Source of the DNA: Dendrocalamus latiflorus
Lineage: Eukaryota; Streptophyta; Magnoliopsida; Poales; Poaceae
Assembly: GCA_017311315.1 (NCBI GenBank)
Contig: CM029653.1
Span: 40,050,412-40,114,411, forward strand
DNA: 64,000 nucleotides
Direction of reading: 5' to 3'
Part shown: positions 34,301 through 46,300 of the stretch, piece by piece
Layout: the number at the start of each line of letters is the position of its first letter
How positions within the stretch are numbered: position 1 is the stretch's first letter
Program-made: the position numbers and the translations under genes
The notes under the pieces: model-generated
Databases searched by the model: none
Told to the model about the DNA's origin: nothing
Seen by the model: only the letters and a program-made list of their open reading frames with translations

Positions 34301-37300
34301 TCGGGATTCAGTACAAGAGAGGAGGTGGAAAGTTGTTGCAGCTGACGGGCTACAGTGATAGCGACATGGCAGGAGATGTCGACGATCGAAAGAGCACGAC
34401 AGGTATAATGTTTGTGCTTGGGGAGAGTCCGATCAGCTGGCAATCTCAGAAGCAAAAGGTGGTTGCATTATCTTCATGTGAAGCTGAGTACATCGCAGCG
34501 AGCGCAGCATCTTGCCAGGGAGTCTGGCTCGCTCGACTGTTGAGTGAATTGTCAGATGAAGAAATTCAGAAGGTAACGCTCAGGGTTGATAACAAATCGG
34601 CTATTTCACTGAGCAAGAATCCGGTTCTACATGATAGAAGCAAACACATAGACACAAGATATCATTATATCAGAGATTGTGTCGAAGAAGGGAAGATCGA
34701 TATCAACTATATCAGAACCGAAGAACAGAAAGCAGACATATTGACAAAGTCGCTGGGGCGAATAAAGTTTTCAGAGATGAAGAAGAAGATTGGCATGATC
34801 GAAGTCGAAAAACAAGATTAGGGAGAGAATGTTGTAAATAATCTTGTTTTAGAGTCATGTGCAAAATTTGGGTGTAATCGAAGTCGAGTTGCAACCGCAA
34901 TTCAGAGTCGTAGGTGGAAACCTAGTCGAAGTCATATTAGAATCAGAGTCGGAGTAGGTGTTGAGAACCCGTGTTGAAGTAGGACAGCCGGGTATAAAAA
35001 GAGGCTTAGAGCCATGTATTCGATGAACCAAGCAATTGAGAAAATACCAAAAAGAGGGAAACACACAAAGCATTGTTTTGTCGTGTGATTGTGCAAGGCG
35101 TGGTCGGAAGGACTCACGATCACCGCAAGCGTGATCGGGAGGAGTTACGACCACGGCAAAAGTTCCAGCAGGGAAGGCTACGACCACGGTGAACAGTGAT
35201 CGCCAGCATCACTGCGTGATCGTAGAAGGTTTCGATCACGGTATCTCGAGCGGCTGAAGGAAGGCAGCGGCAGCGATATCGCAGAGCGGTCGTAAATTGC
35301 TACAGTAAATTTACGACCACGTTGAAAAAGCGATCGGAGGAGATTGAGGCGTTCGGAATTGGTCGTAAGTACTCTGAACCGATCGTATTTGATTCTCACC
35401 GGTCGTAAACGACTCTAATCGGTCGTAAAAGGTCCTGGGAGGTCGTAAGACGTTACAACACGCACCTTGCCCCGCGCGTACGTGCGGCCGGCCGGCCAGC
35501 ACGCCGGTGGGTCGCGACCGTCGCGCGAGTGGTCCTGGCCGGGGTCGTTATGTAGTGGCGCCACTGGCTTGTTCCGACGAGGCAACCGGATCAAGATAGC
35601 ATTTGCATGGGAATCATGATCACATGCATGCCGATATAGGCTGCCTTTATCTGCATGTGACTGGTCGTATCCACTGAACCGAGTATGATGGTTAGTAGAG
35701 CAAGTCGTATGAGTAATGAGGAGAGTGCTATAAAGTACCAGTAGACGACATATGACTATAAAGTACTCGACACACGAGTATTTGATACCAACCACTATCA
35801 ACAATAAGATTAGTTCCAATATAGCTAGCTAGTGAGGGTGTGCAACAACTGAGACATGGCAATGGCGGTGGTTGTCATGGTGGTGTTGGCCGCAGCGACG
35901 GCCGTGGCCACGTTGCCGGCTGTGAGCGCGTAGCCGGCAGAAGCGTTCCAGCCGCTGTCAACGATCGCCATCCACAAGGCAACCGTCGACCTCCACGCCT
36001 CGGCGTACGTGCGGGCGATGCCGGCGTTGTTGGCCAGGAGGTATATACGTACACGCACTTGCTAGCTAGCTGTTCCATTCATCATCATCAGCTTAATTTG
36101 CCTAAGCAGAGGCATATATAACCCTTTACTGTATCTAGGGTTGTCTAAATCATCAGGGTTGCCTTTGGATTTTCCAAAGCGAAAGTTGACGTAAAATAAT
36201 GTACTTAGGTGTTAGTAGTTGAGAGCAAAAGAATGGTAAATACAAATGGTACCGAACATTTCTAATCCAAATATTTTACTCCAAATTGATCCTTTGTCAT
36301 GGCAGACATCGTTAGGAGATTGTGTAGTGTTGCCTAGTCATTTACTTACTCGATCTCAGCATAAGGAGTTGCTGCTGCTTGTGAATAGGTGATTTCGTGC
36401 CATAATTAACGACGTTTTAGAACGTATAGCAGTAAATGCAAAAATGGTCAGTGACAGAGCGACTTGGCCATTACATAATGGAGCTCGTCAGAAAGTTTAT
36501 TTGCGAAGCTTGCTCATGTGGATGCATGCGCTAGTTAGGTGGAGCTCACGGCCGGACGCTTGCAGTCTAGTTGTTGCAGCTTTAATTTTGTTTAGTCCGG
36601 TGCGCGTCGTTTAGTTAGTCTTGTTCACGCTCATGGGTCGAGCCCTGTGCTCGATCTTGTCATCATATGCGTCGGATCATTTGTCCTATATGTAGGCCCT
36701 GTTTGGTACAGCTTCACCAACAGCTTCATGAGCTATTGTGAGCTGTTTTTTTGCCAAACACCCTTTTTGCAAACAACTTCATGGATGAAGCTCCTTAAAT
36801 TATGCTCTCACAAGGGAATAAGGTGGGGTGAAGCTGAAAATAGTAGCTTTTCACAGCTCTCTCCCTCAGGCTCGCAGTTCTAGGAACCACTGCCCTTGTA
36901 GTTGACAGAAATTACAGCACTTTGCCACTGGGTCTCCACGCCTGTTTCCTCTCCTCCCGTTCGCACTGATTTTAATTTTTTTTATTTTTTTAATTTTTTA
37001 ATTCATACTCATTCAAATATATTATTTTTTAATTCATATGACCATATACAAACATACAACTCCAAATGTTAGAACAAGTCAGGTAGACAGGGGCATCTTG
37101 GACAATTGCTCTCTCTCAGCCATGCATGAAGCTGTTGGTGAAGCTGTTTTGCCAAATAGTTTTCCAAAACAGCTTTACCTTCACCGGTGAAGCTGCTCGT
37201 GAAGCTGAAACAAAAAAAAACAGCTTCACTAGTGAAGCTGAGCTGTGCCAAACGGGGCCGTAATATCATCTTATGTATCATGCGTGAACTGTCAAATCAG

Positions 37301-40300
37301 TCACACATGACAGCTTTTAATTAATTAAGATTAATTCCACATTGCTTGTCACGGCACGGCCGAGGCTGGATAAGAATTAATCCTCGATCGTGAACCATAA
37401 ACAAATCAGAACGCACCCTAGTTGTCTCTTTCTTCCTCGGTATTATGCTTACATGCATGTGACCCTTTGCTTTGGATGTGGTAGTCTTTTTTTGTGGTAG
37501 TGTTACATTCTTTGCTCAACAAAAGGCGTCTTAACTATGGAGTTGTGACTTGATTCAGACAAACTTAACCTAGTAGATACTGGTTGCGCTAATCAAATCG
37601 GTTCCCGGCTGCAAATCAAATCAGTTCCCGGCTGCTAAATAAACAAATCACAAGTGCACGGAAAATGGGAGTTAACCATTGTCATCAATCATCTTGATCT
37701 TAAATTGACACAAATACAGAATGCACGCGTGTTTCTCAAAATTTTGAGCTGTCTCTGACAGGGAGAAGACACCGAATGGGTCACCGTGCAATACGGCTGG
37801 CCAAACCCTTCCGTCGACGACTGGATCGCCGTCTTCTCTCCAGCTGAGTTCAGGTAATTGAACTTTATTCTTGGTCTTCTTCTTCACCTCTTGGACATTC
37901 ATTCCAAATGTAAGCATCTGAGATCGCTGTGTCGCGTGCAGCTCGGGCGCGTGCCCTAATCCTTCGAGGTACCCTGACGAGCCGTTGCTCTGCACGGCAC
38001 CCATAAAGGTCCAAATTGGAGTTCTTACTCAATTCTCTTGCGCGCATGAACAATGGCACGCACGCGCTTGTCAACTGCTGACATGCATATATGCAAACAT
38101 CTGAGCTCAATTTGTCGATGCATTTCTGCAGTATCAATACGCCAACTACTCGGCGAACTACATGTACTGGGGCAAGGGCACCATTCGGTTTCAGCTCATC
38201 AACCAGCGGGACGACTTCGCCTTCGCCTTGTTCACCGGCGGTCTCGAAAACGTAAGCACTGCTAGCCCGTTACTGTTCTCTAATCTGACCTTGTCGCAAT
38301 GCATTTGCATGACGAGATATTGCACGTTACAGCCGAAGCTGATCTCGGTGTCGAAGCCGATCTCGTTCAAGAACCCGAAGGCCCCGGTGTTCCCGCGCCT
38401 GGCGCAGGGCAAGTCCTACGACGAGGTGAGTGGATCACGAATCAACACGTACGTGTGCATTTGGTTTGAAGTGCGTGTTAGGTCTAGCTCCAAACGACTT
38501 TAGCTTCTAGACTTTTTTTTGGCTTTCAACTCATTTAAGTCAGAAACCACTTGAAATAGGTCGACCTTTAATTTTGCTTATTTTGGATTTTTTGGATTTT
38601 TTATTTTTTTTCTTAATCCTTTGTATTGTTTATGATTATATAACGGTTTTTTATTTTTTATTTTTTATTTAATTAAATGACTCAGAAAAAATTAATAACC
38701 GGTACAATGTAATTTAGCTAAAAATCAATAGTCAAAGCTATAAAACAGGAGTTTAAACTTTTAGAGTGGATCCTAACTGTGTCGTGTACCATGTGCAGAT
38801 GACGGTGACATGGACTAGCGGCTACGACATCAGCGAGGCGTACCCGTTCGTGGAGTGGGGCATGGTCGGCGGCGGCGGCGGCAGTAACCCCGCGCGCACG
38901 GCCGCCGGGACGCTGACGTTCAACCGCGGCAGCATGTGCGGTATGATGGCCAATGCACGCGCGCATGAGCTTATCCCAGCGTTTCGATCTGTCCAAGACT
39001 AGGATGCTGAATTGTTAGTTTTTCAGGCGAACCGGCGCGTACAGTTGGGTGGAGAGACCCCGGCTTCATCCACACAGCTTTCATGAGGGGCCTGTGGCCG
39101 AACAAAGAGTACGTATACGATTCTCGATTTGTCCACCACGACCAAATCTGCTACTCAATTCAGTTTACAAAAATAAGTTATTTTAGACATCGATATAATC
39201 TCCAAAATACAACTTCAATCCCTAATCACTATTATAATATATTTATAAAACCTAACAAAATTAATATTATAAAAGTACTTTTCGACATGAATCTATATAT
39301 ATAATTTTTATGTATGTAATTTAAATATTTAAAAAGATAACAATAACTAGTTGGCTGTACATACCTCAACGCAACTTGTTTTTAATGAACGGAGTGAGTA
39401 GTTAATAATATTGTCAGCATGTCTGTTATGATTCAGGTACTACTACAAGATTGGGCATGAACTCTCGGACGGATCCATCGTGTGGGGCAAGCCCTACTCT
39501 TTCCGGGCCCCACCATCCCCCGGCCAAAACTCGCTGCAGCGCATCATCGTCTTCGGCGACATGGGAAAGGTGAGCTGATTTCTGAAAGAAGAATGCTCAG
39601 TGCGACGCCACCACAGGGATCGAACAAGGAAATTATCTGAGAGAGGATGACGAATTGCTCTTGCCATCTGAATCTTGATTTCCAGGCGGAGAGGGACGGA
39701 TCAAATGAGTTCGCCAACTACCAGCTCGGATCGCTGAACACGACGGACACGTTGGTCGCGGACCTGGACAACTACGACATCGTCTTCCACATCGGCGATC
39801 TGCCCTACGCCAACGGGTACATCTCCCAGTGGGATCAGTTCACCGCCCAGGTCGCGCCCATCACCGCAAAGAAGCCCTACATGATCGCAAGGTAACGTGC
39901 CTGCCTGCAGGCTGCTGCATACATATGCTAACATGCATGCATACGACGTCCGTGTACGCACGTGTGGATCGTAGTGCCATGTCAAAACTGCCCACAACTT
40001 TTCATCGCATGTGAACCCTTACCATGTGCGTGCGTGCAGCGGCAACCACGAGAGAGACTGGCCCAACACCGGGGGATTCTTCGACGTGATGGATTCCGGC
40101 GGCGAGTGCGGCGTGCTGGCCGAGACCATGTACTACTACCCGGCCGAGAACAGAGCAAACTTCTGGTATGTACGCACGCAACCAAATCAAAGATCAGCAC
40201 ACACGTATTGGGTGGGTTCCTACGGCTCCTATCATTTTCTGCGGAAGTAACTAGTTTTTAAAATATGTCTTTTTAAGATGAAGTTTATAGATAGATTATA

Positions 40301-43300
40301 ATAAATACTGTATCGAATTCAGCTATATAGACCAAAATCATATACGACTATTTTCCTCTACGTACTATCTCTCGCAAACAACTAAAATCTAAAAACGACA
40401 AGCCAAAAGCTAAAGCCTGAAAAGAGCCCACCCATATATCACTACTACAGAAATCCACATTACAGACGGTTCAGAAACGTCATCACAGACGGTTTTCTGA
40501 ACCGTCTGAAATTATGGGTCAGTGATAATCCAAGTTATCACAGACGGTTTTCGAACCGTCTGTGATTATGCGATATCACAGACGGTTTTTTTTATTAAAA
40601 ACCGTCTGTGATTATCCGATATCACAGACGGTTTTTTTATTAAAAACCGTCTGTGATATCGGATAATCACAGACGGTTTTTAATGAAAAACCATCTGTGA
40701 TATCGCATACTCACAGACGGTTTTTAATGAAAAACCGTCTGTGATACTCCTCCACCCCAGCAGAATCTATTTCTGTTTATAGCTAGCCTCTGGAAATGCT
40801 AGCCATGCTCTCTGAAACAAGCAGATAATCACAGACAAAAAACATGCATCCATTTCCTCTGAAACAAGCAGATAATTCACACATCTCATTTCCTTACATA
40901 AAACATCCCATTGACATCGCACTTCATTTCACAAACATAAAGCATGCATTCATTTCGCAAATCGATTAATTGAATTGAAATGAAATGTCCATTAACACAT
41001 CTCATTTACAAAAGATGTGCACTGCATTTGCACTTAGTGATAAGATCAATAAGAAATCATGGTGCGCAGTGGAACCGTCCTCCTGGCGTTATGACTTGAG
41101 TCAGCAAAAAGTACGCCAACTCTCCTCGAATCCCTCCAAGAACAGGCTGTTTCAATGCAGTTGACGGGATGGACGCAGCCTGTCGATAGGAATATCAATG
41201 TGCGTATATATGTAACGTGTTAAGTATGAAGTAATTATGAGAAGAGTGACAAACCTTGCGATTGGTGAGCCTCGAGGAATCGAGGAGTAGTTCCATATGT
41301 TGGCAAACGTAGTATCCACATGTGTTGCCCGGCTCCTGCTGGTGACACTGCAAAAAATGGAATGTGTTAGTTCAAGAGGCATTAGTACCAACTGTTGCAT
41401 AGGATTAATTAATGTGAAATAGCGAATACCTTAAAATCTCGAACATGTGTCAGCAACCCTTTGGCCCCGCGCTTCGAGTCACCTCCCTTTTCAATGTAGG
41501 TGGCAAACGCCCTACGTAATTCGAAAAAGTTAACCTTAATCATTCGGAAGGAAAGAAAGTACAATGTAGATATGTATGGGGAATATGTGCTTACCTATCG
41601 ATTACTTGGCTGAGAACTGTGAAGTCCATTTTATTCTTACTTAGGGAATCAAGGTAAAATACCTTGTTCCATTTTGGTACAATTACTACTAAAATCCAAT
41701 GAAAGTTTTGAAGGAAGGGCATAAGTACATAATCCTTCTTGACGAAACCCAGCAGTCCTGCTGCAATGTACCTCTCGACGAGGGGTGTATCCTGGTCAAT
41801 GGTTTGCTTGGCGACCAATTGTGGGTCGAAGAAACCAACTGATAAGTTGGATGATCTAGCTTTAATCAGCATGTGTCTATATATATACACACGAAAGCAA
41901 AAAATTAGATATGGCATTTATCGGTATGACATTAACGGAGACTGTGATTGTACACACTTACAGCGTCCAGCATCGAAGGATTGAGACGTCAAGAGCGTTG
42001 AACGTGAACAGATCGAATAAATCCTCAAAGGCGACCACGAACATACACTCTTGAAGACTGTGGTGTAAATCATCCGACGTGAATTTGACAGTGATACTTG
42101 AGGTCCGTTCTCCCTCTGGCTTATTGGACTGCTGCATATACCACATGTGCAATTGCGTGCAACTATATGGTAGCTTTTCGAGGTATTTTTCCTCGAGCAA
42201 CGGCTGACCAAGCACGAATTTGCGGGTCAAAGGTTGGTACGAAATATCATCATTGGTCTTCTTTGCTTTGCCCTTGCTGCTTCGGCTATAGGCCGACTTA
42301 ACGGCAGTCGGCAGCAGCGGTGCAAGTTGCTCTGGCGAGAATAGGACCCGTGGAGATAGCACCGGTGCAGTATCCGGTGGTGGAACCGACTGGTCTTGTA
42401 ATGGAGATGGCACCAGTGCAAGTTGCTCTGGCGAGAGTATGACCAGTGGAGATAGCACCGGTGCAGTATCCGGTGGTGGAACCGACTGGTGTTGTAATGG
42501 AGATGGAACCAGTGCATGTTGCTCTGGTCCTGCCATCGGTGAAGAAGACTCCAGGGAGATGTCGCTTTTGGGCCACTGGATGAATGTTCCGATGGCCTGT
42601 CCTAGAGTCATGATCTCGTCGTTGGGGGACTTCGGTAGCGGGACCACCTCAAAATTGACATGCACAACATCCACATTAACTTTTGCGAAGCCTGGCACTA
42701 AAGCTTGACCGTGCACCATGGCCCCGATACCAGACGAATATGCCTGGCCCCAAGCAGCGTACAAGGGAACGGAGCCATATCTCACTTGGAGCTTGCAATT
42801 CGTAGGCTCCTACATAACGATACAAAATTAGCTACTCGAATAGGCCTACCAATGGAGCAAGCATTCGAGAGGTAATAATTATTACCTGGATGTCGTCCAC
42901 AGGAAATTTGGACTGGATTTGCGTCGGATTGGACGCGCAGCTACTCGGACGGTTGTGCGGGCTAGCTAGCGCAGCAGCGGCGGTGGCGGCCTGCTGACTT
43001 TCTGTCTGTTTCCGCACCTCATCTCTGATTATATCAGCCATCGAACCCAGTAGCTCCTCTTTAAGAGATGCCTTGATCTCTTCTCGTAGTTGTGCGTCAC
43101 GCTCGCCTTTGTTTCTCTTCCTGCGCCGATACATGTCAGAGTCATCTTGGAAACCATGTTTCCATGGAACGTAAAGCCCAAGGCCTCTCGTACGGCCCGG
43201 GTGCTCCTTGTTTCCCAGGGCCACGGAGAGCATATCATTCTCCCTTGTTCCCTGGAATGATCCCTCCGTAGATTGAAAACTCAGCTCTTCCTGCAAGAGC

Positions 43301-46300
43301 ACGACATGTCATTTCAATTCGTACGAAGTTGTGGAGTAATTACAAGCTACGTAGTTCGATCGATATCTTACCAGGCGCTGGGACACTTGCTGGTCTGCAG
43401 GGTTTCGAAAGGAGACTTCCCCCGATGTCATTGTAGATGACCTTGCTCTAAGCCAATTTCGAGCGCGGTCATCCGGGATATTGGAAAACGGCGGGGCGAT
43501 GTCCTCTGCAGCTGCCAGCTCATCCTCCAACCTCCATTGCGGGATTTTACCCGCATACCCAGCTGTGCCAAGTATGTGGGGGTGCGTGTTTTTTGCCTGG
43601 AGGGCCTTGTGCGCCAAACTTGTACTTTTGAACTCTTCGGTCGTTTTCATCGCCTTGAACTCTTCCCATTGTGGTTCCAGGAATGGGTATGTAGTCAAAG
43701 GCGTTTCGTCCGTCTCCACGTATTTCTTGACAAGCGTGCTCTTGAAGTTCTTCCATGCTTTGCACGCCGCTTGGTAGGTTTGTCGTTCCACAGCGTGTAA
43801 GTGTTCTTCTGGGAACTCGAACGATGCCAAAATTTCGGTCCACAGCTCACGTTTCCGAGTGTCAGGCACGTTCTTCCACGAATTGTATGTGATCTCAATT
43901 CGTTGTCGTGCAACTATTCCAACCATGGTTCGGAATGCGTTTACCGCTTGCTTAGGAAGGATAGGGACCCCAGCTGTGTTTACCGCTGTGATGGTCTGTC
44001 GGCTCTGAGGCTTCTTTGATATCCCTCTTTCTTGGCGTCTTGATGTTGGAGCGGACGCCTCCGGCGATGATGCTGAAGAATGCGCGGGTGACATGTTGCT
44101 CATTTTGTGGATCTATTAAGATAAGATGAGAATGTAATCATATTGAATTGGAAGAGAGGAGTAGAGGGGAGGGGGAGAAGGGAGGGGGTGATATGGACAT
44201 AGAGAGGGGGTGATGTGCCTATCTTAGCACCTACTTTAGTTGCTAATACTATAAACCAAATAATAGAATCAATAACAGTCTCAACATGAATATGTGCTCT
44301 CAAATTGTAGGGTTGCACAAGATTAATCTTGGCCGTCCCGCTACTAAATCATATACTCTTCCTTGATTGGTTATGCCAAATAATGAATTCAGTCTTTTGA
44401 GCTCTAGATACAAACTCTACAATCTCAAGATCAAGATATATTCAGCATGCATATATTCAGACAGGAATATATGGAAGATTGTATATAACAGATAACAGCT
44501 ATTAGAGCTCAAAGACCGAATGAACCAATCTATTAGAGCTCAATTTAATAACATGCCATAACTGTAAATCCCACAGGCAATCTCAGTATATGGAAGATTG
44601 TATATAACAGCTATTAGAGCTCAAAGACCGAATGAACCAATCTCAGTATATGAATTTATCATCATCGAGCAACTGTAAATCCCACAGGCAATCTCAGTAT
44701 ATGGAAGATTGTATATAACAGCTATTAGAGCTCAAAGAACGAATGAACCAATCTCAGTATATGAATTTATCATCATCGAGCAACTGTAAATCCCACAGGC
44801 ATCAGTATGAAGTATCAAGCATCAACCCTAACACTCAGTATGAAGTATCAAGCATCAACCCTAAACCCTAACAGTAAGCATGAAGCTCGGGGAGGGATTT
44901 GATGACCTTAGGGTTTTGGTGACGGAGGAGGAGGAGGCGACGACGACGGAGGAGGAGGAGGAGGCGGCGGCGACGCAGGAGGAGGAGGCCCCGGGCTCGG
45001 GGAGGCGGCGGCGACGACGGGCTCGGGGAGGCGGCCGGCGACGACGAAGGAGGAGGAGGAGGCGGCGGCGACGCAGGAGGAGGAGGCCCCGGGCTCGGGG
45101 GAGGCAGATCGGGATTTAGATATTAGAATAACTGCATAATACACGAAAAACCCTAGACACGGGTATATATAGCGGATTATTACAGACGGTTCTAAACTTA
45201 GAACCGTCTGGGATATGAATATCACAGACGGTTCTAAACTTAGAACCGTCTGTAATAAGCATACTATCTCAGATGGTTCTACGTTTAGAACCGTCTGAGA
45301 TAGTAGGCTTATCACAGACAATTCTAAACTTAGAACCGTCTGTGATAAGACTGTGCCCAACTGTAGTCATTCATGATCAACAGCCAACCATCTGCATTCA
45401 TGATCAACTACCTACCAGCTGCATTCATTTACACATTTTATCAGTCTACATTCATTTTTGTCACACATTTTCACATACACATCTGAAAATTGACTACATC
45501 ACACATTTTCACATATACATCTCAAAATTGACTACATCACACATTTTCACATATACATCTCAAAATTGACTACATCACACATTTTCACATATACATCTCA
45601 AAATTGACTACATCACACATTTTCACATATACATCTGAAAATTGACTACATCACATATTTTCACATATACATCTCAAAATTGACTACATCACACATTTTC
45701 ACATATACATCTCAAAATTGACTACATCACACATTTTCACATATTTCCTTTAAAAATTAGCCCTTCATCATGATCAATGCGTACGTAACTAGTTTCGTCA
45801 CGTTGTTGATCGTCGACCCTTATGCCATTTCCAAAAGGAGGTAACTCGTCAAATTGATTGTATTCCTCCTCGTCCACTACATTCTCCACTCCAACAATTC
45901 TCCTTTTTCCATGAAGAACTACATGGCGTTTCTTATTTGCCGGGTCGGTTACATAGAAAACTTGAAAAACTTGATTGACGAGTACGAATGGTTCGTCTTT
46001 GTACCCGACACGTTGGAGGTCCACGGTCGTGACACCGTACTTGTCAACCTTCACCTGTGGGAGATGCACCCAACGGCAGCGAAATAAGGGGATTTTGAAA
46101 ACCACATAGTCGAGCTCCCAAATCTCTTCTATGAAGCTATAGTACGAGTTTCTCGACCCATCGGTACTGAATGCATCTATGCGGACACCGCTGTTCTGGT
46201 TAGTGCTCTTGACATCCTGAGACTGCGTATAGAATGTGTACCCATTTATGTCATATCCTTGCCATGTCACAACTGTAAATGTCGGCCCTTTTGCCAACCA

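Larger units (their letters stand above)
29993..35460 (+). mobile_element. Very young full-length Ty1/copia retrotransposon in phosphatase intron 1
   Basis: Two 631-bp LTRs (29993-30623 and 34830-35460) start TGTTGTAAATAATC and end GTTACAACA. By eye they differ at only two positions (TTACGACC/CTACGACC near 30339 and GATTGTAG/GATCGTAG near 30383). The target duplication CGCAC (29988-29992, 35461-35465) is exact. A primer site TTGGTATCAGAGCC (30625-30638) follows the 5' LTR and a purine tract GGGAGAGAA precedes the 3' LTR. Same orientation as the host gene. Total 5468 bp. Confidence 0.98.
35461..37761 (+). other. Phosphatase intron 1, part downstream of the copia
   Basis: Contains a decayed duplicate of exon 1 (35856-36040) with TATAAA-like motifs before it (about 35730 and 35756), and a MITE (36695-37259). 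The rest shows nothing recognisable. Confidence 0.6.

Noticed and set aside
40453..40745. Hairpins considered as miRNA precursor or structured RNA genes
   Set aside because: They are repeated many times and occur at both transposon ends as expected of CACTA subterminal repeats.
45460..45745. Regular direct repeats considered as a CRISPR-like array
   Set aside because: Units are contiguous with no unique spacers, in a eukaryotic transposon. It is a minisatellite.
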